Source: CAWJFJ01 sp963800065 (GTDB lineage Bacteria; Actinomycetota; Acidimicrobiia; Acidimicrobiales; UBA8190). From it: a stretch of DNA of 64,000 bases. Under the pieces are notes generated by a model, which did not search any database, had not been told where the DNA came from, and worked only from the letters and a program-made list of their open reading frames with translations. The position numbers were made by a program, and so were the translations under genes. Numbering within the stretch: the stretch's first letter is position 1; every line of letters starts with the position of its first letter. Where the stretch lies: the NCBI GenBank assembly GCA_963800065.1, contig CAWCZO010000002.1, positions 1-64,000 of the forward strand, given 5' to 3'. Below, piece by piece: positions 1 to 7,871 of this stretch.

Positions 1-77
1 GGACCCAGCCTAAGGGCGCCCCCACCGGTGGGTGGTCCATGAGGCCTCTTTCGCCGGGTCGACCGGGGGGCCAATTG

Positions 78-109
78 GAAGGAGGGGCGCTGGCAGGCGC
101 CCCCCCTTC
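78..109. terminator. Strong hairpin, possible terminator of a gene left of the window
   Basis: A stem GGGGCGC / GCGCCCC (84-90 with 97-103) closes a 6-nt loop. After one mismatch the pairing continues through GAAGG / CCTTC. No U-tract follows, so rho-independent termination is uncertain. It would serve a gene ending before the window. Confidence 0.35.
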
Positions 110-306
110 ACTCCCAACGTCGGAGAGATTGACGTGAGAACTCTGATCCTTCTCCGTGGTCGGGATCCGAGGACAATCCTCCTCCTCGTGGCCCGGGAGC
201 GCATCACCACCGATGATGATCCTCTCAGGGCAATCATCCGCCCACGGAAAGTGCGATATCGAGGGGGGTCGCCGGCCCCGGCGCCGTCAGTGCATGCTGG
301 GGGCCC
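110..306. other. Non-coding leader region, nothing recognised
   Basis: No open frame here has recognisable protein character; the open frames on both strands are Arg/Pro-rich GC artefacts. It presumably holds the promoter of the RNase HI gene, but I see no convincing -10/-35 pair. Confidence 0.4.
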
Positions 307-807
307 ATGGCGCCGCCTCGTTCTCGATCCGTGGCGCCACCGGTGCCGGTGGACGGAGAGACCCTCGTCTACACCGACGGGTCCTGTCTCGGGAACCCCG
401 GACCGGGGGGGTGGGCCTGGGCCGTCCCCGGGGGGAGGTACGCCAGCGGGGCCGAACCGCGGACGACCAATCAGCGGATGGAGATCACCGCCGTGGTGAA
501 GGCCCTGGAGGCGTTGGCCGGTCCCGTCTTGGTGATGAGCGACTCGACGTACGTGGTGAATTGCTTCCGGGACCGGTGGTGGGAGGGATGGCGCCGGCGG
601 GGTTGGAAGAACTCGGCCGGGAAACCGGTGGCCAACCGTGACCTGTGGGAGCCACTGCTCGGGTTGGCCCTCGATCCGGCCCGGGCCGTCCGGTTCGGGT
701 GGGTGAAGGGGCATTCGGGTGACTCCATGAACGACCGCGTCGATCTTCTGGCCACCGAGGCGGCGGCGGTCCAGGAGGGGGCGACCGGCGACGCGTTCCC
801 CGCCTGA
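307..807 (+). CDS. rnhA: Ribonuclease HI
   Basis: RNase HI cleaves the RNA strand of RNA-DNA hybrids (R-loops, Okazaki primers). The 166-residue product has the full type I signature: YTDGSCLGNPGPGG near residue 18, NQRMEIT, MSDSTYVVN and NDRVDLLATEA supply the catalytic D-E-D-D set. The Trp-rich WWEGWRRRGWKNS stretch is the basic substrate-binding handle. The start at 307 leaves about 15 extra N-terminal residues; GTG codons at 331, 343 and 349 are alternatives. It appears monocistronic and stands just before an SDR gene on the same strand. Confidence 0.93.
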   Translation: MAPPRSRSVAPPVPVDGETLVYTDGSCLGNPGPGGWAWAVPGGRYASGAEPRTTNQRMEITAVVKALEALAGPVLVMSDSTYVVNCFRDRWWEGWRRRGWKNSAGKPVANRDLWEPLLGLALDPARAVRFGWVKGHSGDSMNDRVDLLATEAAAVQEGATGDAFPA

Positions 808-855
808 CGCTCGTCGGGAGTGACGGGCTGTTGGCGGCGCCGGGAGGGCGGCCCG

Positions 856-861
856 TAGCAT
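856..861 (+). promoter_or_regulatory. -10 box TAGCAT, leaderless start of SDR
   Basis: TAGCAT lies 7 nt before the ATG at 869, with no Shine-Dalgarno. The spacing would place the transcription start on the start codon. Confidence 0.5.
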
Positions 862-868
862 GCGACGG

Positions 869-1630
869 ATGGAGCTCAAAGGATCATCAGCCGTCATCAC
901 CGGAGGAGCCTCCGGGCTGGGAGCGGGAACGGCACGGACGTTGACGTCGCTCGGCGTCCGCTGCACCATCTTCGACCGGAACGAGGAGGGGGCCAAGCAG
1001 CTGGCCGACGAGATCGGGGCCAATTTCGTGGCCGGTGACGTCACCGACCCCGAGGACTGCCAGCGGGCGGTGAACCAGGCCGCCGAGGGGGGGAACCTCC
1101 GGGTGGCGGTCAACTGCGCCGGGACGGGCTGGGTCGGGCGGGTCATCAACCGGGACAATTCGCCGCACGACCCCAAGGCGTTCAAGTTCATCCAGGACCT
1201 GAACGTTCTCGGGACGTTCCACGTGATGACGATGGCCGCATCGGCCATGGCCGGGACCGAGCCGCTGGCCGACGGGGAACGCGGGGTGATCGTGAACACG
1301 GCGTCGGTGGCCGCCTTCGACGGCCAGGTCGGCCAACTGGCCTATTCGGCCTCCAAGGGGGCGGTGGTGGGGATGACCCTTCCCGCCGCCCGCGACCTGG
1401 CTCCGGTGGGGATCCGGGTGGTCACCATCGCCCCCGGTCTCTTCGACACGCCGTTGCTGGGGATGCTCCCCGACGAGCAGCGCCAGGCGTTGGCCCAGTC
1501 GGTGCTCTTCCCGAAGAAGCTCGGTCAGCCCGCCCAGTACGGCCAGCTGGTGGCGCACATCGCCCAGAACTCGTACCTGAACGGCGAGGTGATCCGGCTC
1601 GACGGCGGGATCCGGATGCCCCCGAAGTGA
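869..1630 (+). CDS. SDR-family dehydrogenase (3-hydroxyacyl-CoA dehydrogenase type II-like)
   Basis: Classical short-chain dehydrogenase of about 253 residues. It has the TGGASGLG cofactor loop near the N terminus, an NCAG motif, the catalytic Ser in VNTASVAAFDG, YSASKGA as the YxxxK active site, and a C-terminal LDGGIRM tail. The insert after NCAG and the overall pattern resemble HSD17B10-type 3-hydroxyacyl-CoA dehydrogenases, so a beta-oxidation role is plausible; this is inference. An ATG also occurs at 860, but the -10 box at 856 overlaps it, which favours 869. Confidence 0.85.
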   Translation: MELKGSSAVITGGASGLGAGTARTLTSLGVRCTIFDRNEEGAKQLADEIGANFVAGDVTDPEDCQRAVNQAAEGGNLRVAVNCAGTGWVGRVINRDNSPHDPKAFKFIQDLNVLGTFHVMTMAASAMAGTEPLADGERGVIVNTASVAAFDGQVGQLAYSASKGAVVGMTLPAARDLAPVGIRVVTIAPGLFDTPLLGMLPDEQRQALAQSVLFPKKLGQPAQYGQLVAHIAQNSYLNGEVIRLDGGIRMPPK

Positions 1631-1667
1631 ACAGCCGTCGGTTCCCACCCGGAGGACCGGAGCACCG

Positions 1668-2678
1668 ATGAGGTACGTCGAGGTGGGCGGGGCCCGGATG
1701 TCGGCCATCGGCCTGGGAACATGGCAGTTCGGGTCTCGGGAGTGGGGATACGGCGACGGGTACGCAGAGCGCGACGCCGCGGCCATCGTCCATCGGGCCC
1801 TCGACGTCGGGATCACCCTCTTCGACACCGCCGAGATCTACGCCTTCGGCCGTTCCGAGCGGATCCTGGGCCGGGCCCTGGACGGCCGGCGTGACGAGGC
1901 CTTCCTGGCCACCAAGATCCTTCCCGTCCTCCCCGTCGGGCCGGTCGTCCTGCAGAGGGCCCGGGGCAGTCTCCGACGGCTCGGTGTGAAGAAGATCGAC
2001 CTGTACCAGATCCACCAGCCCAACCCGGTCGTCCCCCTGACGTCGACGATGCCGGCCTTCGGGCAACTGATGGACGAGGGCGTGGTCGGGCACGCCGGGG
2101 TCTCGAACTACGCCTTGGCCCGTTGGCGGGCGGCCGACGCCGCTCTCGGCCGGCCGGTGCTGTCCAACCAGGTCCCCTTCAACCTGGTGGATCGTCGGCC
2201 CGAAGCCGAGCTCCTGCCGTGGGCGCAGGCCAACGACCGGTTGATCATCGCCTACAGCCCCCTGGCCCAGGGTCTGCTCTCCGGTCGTTACGACGCCGAT
2301 CACCGTCCCGGAGGGATGGTGCGGATCAACTCGCCCGCCTTCCTGCCGGAGAACCTCCGTCGGGCCGAGCCGCTGATCGACGTATTGAGGAAGGTGGCCG
2401 CCTCCCATGACGCCACCCCGTCCCAGGTGGCGCTGGCCTGGTTGATCCGCCGGCCCAACGTCGTGGTGATCCCCGGCGCCAGCTCGGTGGCCCAGGTGGA
2501 GGTCAACGCGGCGGCCGCCGACCTCGAGCTCTCCGACGAGGAGGACGAGGCCTTGTGCCGGGCGTCGGACGCCTTCCATCCGCGGGGTATCCGCGAGGTC
2601 TGGCCGCAACTGGCGCGCCAGCGGATCACCGGGATCACCGAACGCCTGAGAGGCGGCGGTCCGGCCGCCGCGTCCTAG
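1668..2678 (+). CDS. Aldo/keto reductase
   Basis: NAD(P)H-dependent oxidoreductase with a TIM-barrel AKR fold, 336 residues. Visible marks are GLGTWQFGS at the N terminus, FDTAEIYAFGRSE (catalytic Asp and Tyr), DLYQIHQPN (catalytic His region), GVSNYA, IAYSPLAQGLLSGRY, and the C-terminal cofactor site with VIPGASSVAQVEVN. The substrate cannot be read from sequence; the family includes YajO/Tas-like and voltage-channel beta-like reductases. The start ATG follows a purine-rich GGAGGACCGGAG tract, so it is probably Shine-Dalgarno led. Its TAG stop is shared with the -10 box of the next gene. Confidence 0.88.
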   Translation: MRYVEVGGARMSAIGLGTWQFGSREWGYGDGYAERDAAAIVHRALDVGITLFDTAEIYAFGRSERILGRALDGRRDEAFLATKILPVLPVGPVVLQRARGSLRRLGVKKIDLYQIHQPNPVVPLTSTMPAFGQLMDEGVVGHAGVSNYALARWRAADAALGRPVLSNQVPFNLVDRRPEAELLPWAQANDRLIIAYSPLAQGLLSGRYDADHRPGGMVRINSPAFLPENLRRAEPLIDVLRKVAASHDATPSQVALAWLIRRPNVVVIPGASSVAQVEVNAAAADLELSDEEDEALCRASDAFHPRGIREVWPQLARQRITGITERLRGGGPAAAS

Positions 2679-2681
2679 GGA
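2676..2681 (+). promoter_or_regulatory. -10-like box TAGGGA overlapping a stop codon
   Basis: The aldo/keto reductase TAG stop (2676-2678) opens a TAGGGA hexamer exactly 7 nt before the GTG at 2689, the same geometry as other leaderless starts in the window. The sixth base is A instead of T. Confidence 0.35.
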
Positions 2682-2688
2682 CGACCCG

Positions 2689-3060
2689 GTGCGGTATTTC
2701 ACCGAGGAGGAGGCCCGGGCGTACCTGCCGCGGCTGCGGCGGATCCTCTCGCTCCTGCGGCGATCGGCCGACCTGAGCGTCCAGGCGGGGACGAACGGCC
2801 ACGCCACCGTCCGGACATCGGCCACGGCCGACGACGCCCCCCTCGATCTCGATCCCGAGCAGGCCCTGGCCGAGCTGCGGGCGGAAGGGATCGTCCTGCG
2901 CGATCCGGTCCGGGGACTGGTCGATTTTCCCTGCCTTCACCCGGGCGGGCGCGTCGTCCAGCTCTGTTGGGAGCTCGGCGAGGAGGACGTGGCGTGGTGG
3001 CACCTTCCGGAGGACGGATTCGCCGGTCGGCGACCGCTCCCGCTACCACCGGAGCTCTAG
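2689..3060 (+). CDS. DUF2203 family protein
   Basis: A 123-residue protein opening with YFTEEEARAYLPRLRRIL, the typical start of DUF2203 proteins, followed by an alpha-helical region and a C-terminal block with RDPVRGLVDFPC and LCWELGEEDVAWWH. The function of the family is not known to me. Start is GTG with a likely leaderless promoter. Confidence 0.75.
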   Translation: MRYFTEEEARAYLPRLRRILSLLRRSADLSVQAGTNGHATVRTSATADDAPLDLDPEQALAELRAEGIVLRDPVRGLVDFPCLHPGGRVVQLCWELGEEDVAWWHLPEDGFAGRRPLPLPPEL

Positions 3061-3123
3061 GAGGTGCCCGCCCGGCGGCGTCACGTGGTGGGAGAAAGGG
3101 TGTCCGGGTAGATGGGCCACCGG

Positions 3124-3129
3124 TAGGCT
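3124..3129 (+). promoter_or_regulatory. Candidate -10 TAGGCT upstream of lpd
   Basis: TAGGCT in the 116-nt gap before the E3 gene would give a leader of roughly 40 nt ending in AGGAGGTG. Unlike most gene heads in this window, this one would be Shine-Dalgarno led. Confidence 0.3.
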
Positions 3130-3176
3130 GGCCCGCGGATCAGGCCGGACCCGGGTGGGTTCGCCCACAGGAGGTG

Positions 3177-4589
3177 ATGACGACGACCGGAGGGACCGAG
3201 TTCGATGTCGTCGTGATCGGTGGCGGCCCGGCCGGCTACGCCACCGCCCTCTACGGTGCTTCGGCCGGTCTGTCCATCGCCGTGGTGGAGCGGGACCGAG
3301 TGGGGGGGACCTGCCTGCACCGCGGCTGCATCCCGGCCAAGGAATTTCTGGAGACGGCCACCGTGATGCGGACGGTGGCGGGAGCCAAGGAGTTCGGCGT
3401 CCAGGCCGGCCAGCCCATCCTGGACTTCTCCGTTAGCCAGGGCCGGAAGCAGAAAGTGGTCGACACCCTCTTCAAGGGGTTGGTGGGCCTGATGCAGGGC
3501 CGCGGGATCACCACCTTCAACGGCTCGGGTGAGCTCCTGCCTGACCGGCGTGTCCGTGTCACGGGGTCCGACGAGACGATCGAGCTGACGGGACGGAACG
3601 TGGTGGTGGCCACGGGATCGGTGCCCCGGACGATCCCCGGCTTCGGCATCGACGGACGGTTGATCCTCACCTCCGACGAGGTCCTGTCACTCGACAGGGC
3701 ACCGGCGTCGGTGGCCATCATCGGTGGCGGGGCGATCGGTTGTGAGTTCGCCTCGATGTTCTCCGACCTCGGCAGTCAGGTGACCGTCCTCGAGGCGCTC
3801 CCGTCGTTGCTCACCGGCTGCGACGAGGACGTGGTGGCGGTGGTGGCCCGGTCCTTCCGCAAGCGCGGGATCACCGTCCACACCGGCGTCTCCGTCACCG
3901 GGCACACCCCGAACGGCTCGGGGACGACGGTGACCTTCGGCGACGGGGGACAGGTGACGGTGGACGCCGTGGTGGTCTCGGTGGGCCGTCGTCCGCTGAC
4001 CGCCGGTCTGGTGGCCGAGGGGACGGGGGTGACGGTGGACGACCGGGGTTACGTGGTCGTCGACGAATACATGCGGACGGGTGCGCCCGGGATCTGGGCC
4101 GCCGGCGACGTCGTCGACACCCCCCAGCTGGCCCACGTCGGATTCGCCGAAGGGATCCTGACGATCAAGGGGATCCTCGGTGAGCCCGCCGTCCCCGTCG
4201 CCTACGGGCGCGTCCCGTGGTGCATCTACTGCCATCCCGAGGTGGCCTTCGTCGGGATGACCGAGGGCCAGGCCCGGACGGCCGGTATTGACGTGATGGT
4301 GAAGAAGGACCCGTTCGGCGGGAACAGCCGGGCCCGGATCGTGGGCGAGACCGACGGGCTCGTCAAAGTCGTCACCGAACGCACTCCCGAGGGCGGGGCG
4401 GGTCGGATTCTCGGGGTGCACATGGTCGGACCGTGGGTGACCGAGCAGCTCGGCCAGGGATACATGGCGGTGAATTGGGAAGCCACCCCGGACGAGATCG
4501 CCCAGTTCATCCAGCCCCATCCGACACTCTCCGAGTCGTTCGGTGAGACCATGCTGGCCCTGACGGGCAGGGGGTTGCACCTTGGTTGA
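3177..4589 (+). CDS. lpdA: Dihydrolipoyl dehydrogenase (E3)
   Basis: FAD-dependent E3 that reoxidises dihydrolipoyl groups of 2-oxoacid dehydrogenase complexes, 470 residues. FDVVVIGGGPAGY binds FAD; GGTCLHRGCIPAK carries the redox-active disulfide (Cys about 46 and 51); IIGGGAIGCEFA binds NAD; IWAAGDVVD is the second FAD contact; HPTLSE near residue 448 is the catalytic His-Glu pair. The ATG at 3177 is preceded by AGGAGG only 2 nt away, so the exact start is uncertain by a few codons. The stop overlaps the E2 start by 8 nt, and the two are surely co-translated. Confidence 0.95.
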   Translation: MTTTGGTEFDVVVIGGGPAGYATALYGASAGLSIAVVERDRVGGTCLHRGCIPAKEFLETATVMRTVAGAKEFGVQAGQPILDFSVSQGRKQKVVDTLFKGLVGLMQGRGITTFNGSGELLPDRRVRVTGSDETIELTGRNVVVATGSVPRTIPGFGIDGRLILTSDEVLSLDRAPASVAIIGGGAIGCEFASMFSDLGSQVTVLEALPSLLTGCDEDVVAVVARSFRKRGITVHTGVSVTGHTPNGSGTTVTFGDGGQVTVDAVVVSVGRRPLTAGLVAEGTGVTVDDRGYVVVDEYMRTGAPGIWAAGDVVDTPQLAHVGFAEGILTIKGILGEPAVPVAYGRVPWCIYCHPEVAFVGMTEGQARTAGIDVMVKKDPFGGNSRARIVGETDGLVKVVTERTPEGGAGRILGVHMVGPWVTEQLGQGYMAVNWEATPDEIAQFIQPHPTLSESFGETMLALTGRGLHLG

Positions 4590-6228
4590 TGTCCTGATGC
4601 CGCAGCTCGGTGAAACGGTGACCGAGGGCACGATCACCAAGTGGTTGAAGGCCGTGGGGGAGACCATCGCCCGCGACGAGCCCCTGTTCGAGGTGTCGAC
4701 CGACAAGGTGGACTCCGAGGTTCCCTCGCCGGCGGCCGGCGTCCTGGCCGAGATCAGGGTCCCGGAGGGCGACACCGTCGACGTGGGGACCGTTCTCGCC
4801 GTGGTCTCCGACGGCGCCGCCCCGCCCGTCGCCGCGCCGGCGGCGCCGATCCCGGAGGCGGCCCCGTCCGCACCACCGTCGTACCAGCCGCCGCCCCCCC
4901 CTGCCGCCTACCAGGCGCCCCCGCCACCTCCCGTACCGACGCCGGCGGCGGCGACCGCGCCACCGCTACCGCCACCTCCCGTACCGGCGCCACCGGCGGC
5001 GAGCGCGCCACCGGCGGTGCCCGTGGTGAGCCCGCCTCCGTCACCGGCACCGGCAGCGGCACCGTCCGGCGGGGACGCCAACGGAAGTGGCGGGGTGGGC
5101 AATCTCGTTCTCTCCCCCGTGGTGCGTCGTCTCCTCGACGAGAACGGGCTCGATCCGGCCGAGGTCCGGGGAACCGGTCTGGGTGGAAGGATCACCCGCT
5201 CCGACGTCCTGGCACTGATCGACGAGGAGCGCTCCGGCGGCGGCGCGCCGACGGCGCCGGCCGCCGTCGCACCCCCTCCCGCTCCTCCGGCAGCGGCCCC
5301 CGCCGTCGCACCCCCTCCCGCTCCTCCGGCAGCGGCCCCCGCCGTCGCACCCGCTCCTGCTCCCCCTCCCCCGGCCGCTCCGGCGGCTCCCGCTCCTCCG
5401 GCGCCGGCTCCTCCGGTTTCGGTTCCACCGGTGACCGTGGCTCCGTCACCGGTGGCGCCACCGGCCGCTCCGGCGGTGAGTCCGGCCGCCGCGTCGGCGT
5501 CCTCGGTGCGGGCGGGAACGGACGAGGTCGTGCCCTTCACCAACATCAGGCGTCGGACCGCTGAACACATGGTGCGGTCGAAGGCGACCTCGCCCCACAC
5601 CCTCGTCGTGAAGGAGGCGGACTACGAGAATGTCGAACGCGTCCGGCGCTCGCACGGGAAGCAGTTCCGGGCCGAGGAGGGCTTCTCCCTCACCTATCTC
5701 CCGTTCGTCGCCCGGGCCTGTGTCGAAGCACTACATGAATGGGTCGATCTGAACTCGTCCGTCGGCGACGACGCGCTGATCGTCCACCACCAGGTGAACC
5801 TGGGTATCGCCGTCGACCTCGATCATCAGGGGCTGATCGTCCCGGTGGTCCCGCGTGCCGAGGAGCTGACTCTGCGGGGTCTGGCCCGCCGGATCCACGA
5901 GCTGGCCAACCGGGCCAGGACCAAGAAGCTGACGGCCGACGACATCTCCGGCGGGACCTTCTCGATCACCAACGCCGGTCCCTTCGGGACGTTCCTGACG
6001 GCACCGATCATCAACCAGCCTCAGGTGGCCATCTTGTCGACCGACGGCGTGAAGCGCCGTCCGATCGTGGTCACGGGTGACGACGGCACCGAAGCCATCG
6101 CCATCCATTCGATGGGCCTGCTGTGCCTGTCATGGGACCACCGGGCGGTCGACGGCGCGTACGCGGCGGCATTCGTGGCGCGGATCGCCGAACTGCTCGA
6201 CACCCACGACTGGGCCGCTGAGCTCTGA
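4582..6228 (+). CDS. 2-oxoacid dehydrogenase E2 (dihydrolipoamide acyltransferase)
   Basis: E2 core of a 2-oxoacid dehydrogenase complex, 548 residues. A single lipoyl domain occupies residues 1-75, with the lipoylated Lys in VSTDKVDSE (about residue 42). A very long Ala/Pro linker follows, then the E3/E1-binding domain near 178-215 (SPVVRRLLDENGLDP, GRITRSDV), a second Ala/Pro linker, and the catalytic domain ending with DHRAVDGAYAAAF (His about 520). The start is TTG inside the lpdA stop region; VDVLMPQLGETV then matches family N termini. No E1 gene lies in the window, so pyruvate, 2-oxoglutarate or branched-chain specificity is undecided. Confidence 0.93.
   Translation: MVDVLMPQLGETVTEGTITKWLKAVGETIARDEPLFEVSTDKVDSEVPSPAAGVLAEIRVPEGDTVDVGTVLAVVSDGAAPPVAAPAAPIPEAAPSAPPSYQPPPPPAAYQAPPPPPVPTPAAATAPPLPPPPVPAPPAASAPPAVPVVSPPPSPAPAAAPSGGDANGSGGVGNLVLSPVVRRLLDENGLDPAEVRGTGLGGRITRSDVLALIDEERSGGGAPTAPAAVAPPPAPPAAAPAVAPPPAPPAAAPAVAPAPAPPPPAAPAAPAPPAPAPPVSVPPVTVAPSPVAPPAAPAVSPAAASASSVRAGTDEVVPFTNIRRRTAEHMVRSKATSPHTLVVKEADYENVERVRRSHGKQFRAEEGFSLTYLPFVARACVEALHEWVDLNSSVGDDALIVHHQVNLGIAVDLDHQGLIVPVVPRAEELTLRGLARRIHELANRARTKKLTADDISGGTFSITNAGPFGTFLTAPIINQPQVAILSTDGVKRRPIVVTGDDGTEAIAIHSMGLLCLSWDHRAVDGAYAAAFVARIAELLDTHDWAAEL
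5266..5343 (+). repeat. 39-bp tandem repeat in the E2 linker
   Basis: Two exact 39-bp units plus part of a third encode the 13-residue unit VAPPPAPPAAAPA in the flexible linker. Period checked at 5266, 5305 and 5344. Confidence 0.85.
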
Positions 6229-6245
6229 CGCGGCGGGGGACCGGG

Positions 6246-7871
6246 ATGTTGCGGGTCCGTTGGCTCGGTCGGGTCCCGTATCACGAGGCCCACGCCCTCC
6301 AGAGCGCCCTGCACGCCCGCAGCCACGACGACTACGTCCTGCTCCTGGAGCACCCTGACGTCTTCACGCTCGGGGTCCGGGGTGACCCGGGCCATGTGCT
6401 CGTCGACCCGGAGTCGGTGGGGGCGACGATGATCCGGACCGACCGCGGCGGGGACGTCACCTATCACGGCCCGGGCCAGCTCGTCGCCTATCCCATCGTC
6501 AACGTGCCGATGGGCCCGGGTGCCATCCCCGGTCACGTCCACGCCGTGGAACAGGTGGTGATCGACACCTTGGCCGAGGTCGGTCTTCCCGCCGGGCGAC
6601 AAGCCGGGTATCCCGGCGTCTGGGTCGACCCCGAGGGACGCGATCCCCGGAAGATCTGTGCCATCGGCGTCCGGGTCAGTCGCGGTCGGTCCATGCACGG
6701 ACTGGCGCTGAACGTCGATCCGGACATGTCGTGGTTCGAACGGATCGTGCCGTGCGGGCTGGCCGACAAGGCGGTGACGTCGCTGGCCGGCGAAGGGATC
6801 GACGTCAGTATGGCCGACGTGGTCGACGTCCTTGTCCGTCACGTCACGGCGCGCTGGGCTCCCGACGACGCTGTGGACCGTCAGGACGTGGACAGCGGTT
6901 GGCGGCGACACCCGGTGCCGGTGCCGACCGGTGGGGGGGACGGACCCGGTGGAAGACTCCGGGTCCGTCTGCGCCAGGCCGGCGTCGATCCGGACGGGGG
7001 GCTCGACCTGACCGAGCGGAAGCCACCGTGGTTGCGTGTCCCGGCCCGGATGGGGGGCGACTTCCTGGCCCTGCGCCGGACGATGAAGGACCTCGACCTG
7101 GTGACCGTCTGCGAAGAGGCGGGTTGTCCGAACATCTTCGAATGCTGGGCCGACGGGACGGCCACGTTCATGATCAACGGTGAGCGGTGCACGCGGGCAT
7201 GCGGGTTCTGTCTCGTCGACACCCGGCATCCTCTCCCGGTGGACCCCGACGAACCGGAGCGGGTGGCCGAGGCCGTGGAACGGCTGGGGCTCCTGCACGC
7301 CGTCGTCACCGCCGTGGCTCGGGACGATCTGATCGACGGGGGCGCTGGCGCCTTCGCCGCCACCATCGAGGCGATTCGCCGGCGGTGCCCGGGGACGGCG
7401 GTGGAGGTCCTGGTCCCCGACTGCAAGGGGAGGGAAGGGGCTCTGGCCACCCTGATCGGGGCCGGGCCGGACATCTTCAACCACAACCTCGAGACGGTGG
7501 CCCGGCTCCAGCGGGCCGTGAGGCCGTCGGCCGGCTACGCCCGCAGCCTTTCCGTGCTGGCCCGGGCCAGCTCCGCCGGGTTGAGGGTCAAGTCGGGGCT
7601 CATCGTGGGAATGGGGGAGACCGCAGAGGAGGTGGTGGGCGCGCTGGCCGACCTCCGGGGAGCGGGCGTCGAGATCGTGACGATCGGGCAGTACCTGCGA
7701 CCGAGCGCCTCTCATCTCCCGGTGGCGCGTTGGTGGCGACCGGAGGAATTCGACCGGTTGAAAGAGGTGGGAGAGGCTTTGGGGTTCGCCCACGTCCAGT
7801 CGTCGCCACTCACCCGTTCGAGTTACCACGCCCGCGCCGCCGCGTCGGCGTCAGCCGGGATGACGCCGTGA
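6246..7871 (+). CDS. Fused octanoyltransferase-lipoyl synthase (LipB-LipA)
   Basis: One 541-residue frame contains both enzymes of de novo lipoate assembly. Residues 1-205 are LipB: DRGGDVTYHGPGQ, catalytic Lys in RKICAIG (about 136) and Cys in IVPCGLADK (about 170), close to E. coli LipB K135/C169. A 30-residue Gly/Pro-rich linker follows. Residues about 240-541 are LipA: CEEAGCPNIFECW (auxiliary 4Fe-4S), CTRACGFC (radical SAM cluster), VKSGLIVGMGE, and the RSSYHA tail near 525. LipB moves octanoate from ACP to the E2 lipoyl domain and LipA inserts two sulfurs. The gene follows E2 by 17 nt and overlaps the M24 peptidase start (GTGA). Separate lipB and lipA genes are the norm. Confidence 0.9.
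   Translation: MLRVRWLGRVPYHEAHALQSALHARSHDDYVLLLEHPDVFTLGVRGDPGHVLVDPESVGATMIRTDRGGDVTYHGPGQLVAYPIVNVPMGPGAIPGHVHAVEQVVIDTLAEVGLPAGRQAGYPGVWVDPEGRDPRKICAIGVRVSRGRSMHGLALNVDPDMSWFERIVPCGLADKAVTSLAGEGIDVSMADVVDVLVRHVTARWAPDDAVDRQDVDSGWRRHPVPVPTGGGDGPGGRLRVRLRQAGVDPDGGLDLTERKPPWLRVPARMGGDFLALRRTMKDLDLVTVCEEAGCPNIFECWADGTATFMINGERCTRACGFCLVDTRHPLPVDPDEPERVAEAVERLGLLHAVVTAVARDDLIDGGAGAFAATIEAIRRRCPGTAVEVLVPDCKGREGALATLIGAGPDIFNHNLETVARLQRAVRPSAGYARSLSVLARASSAGLRVKSGLIVGMGETAEEVVGALADLRGAGVEIVTIGQYLRPSASHLPVARWWRPEEFDRLKEVGEALGFAHVQSSPLTRSSYHARAAASASAGMTP

Noticed and set aside
2967..3176. 70-codon N-terminal extension of dihydrolipoyl dehydrogenase
   Set aside because: It overlaps DUF2203, is Arg/Gly-rich, and the family begins just before FDVVVIGGG.
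6021..7829. 602-codon open frame on the - strand opposite lipB-lipA
   Set aside because: No recognisable motif; the + strand carries all LipB and LipA active-site residues.
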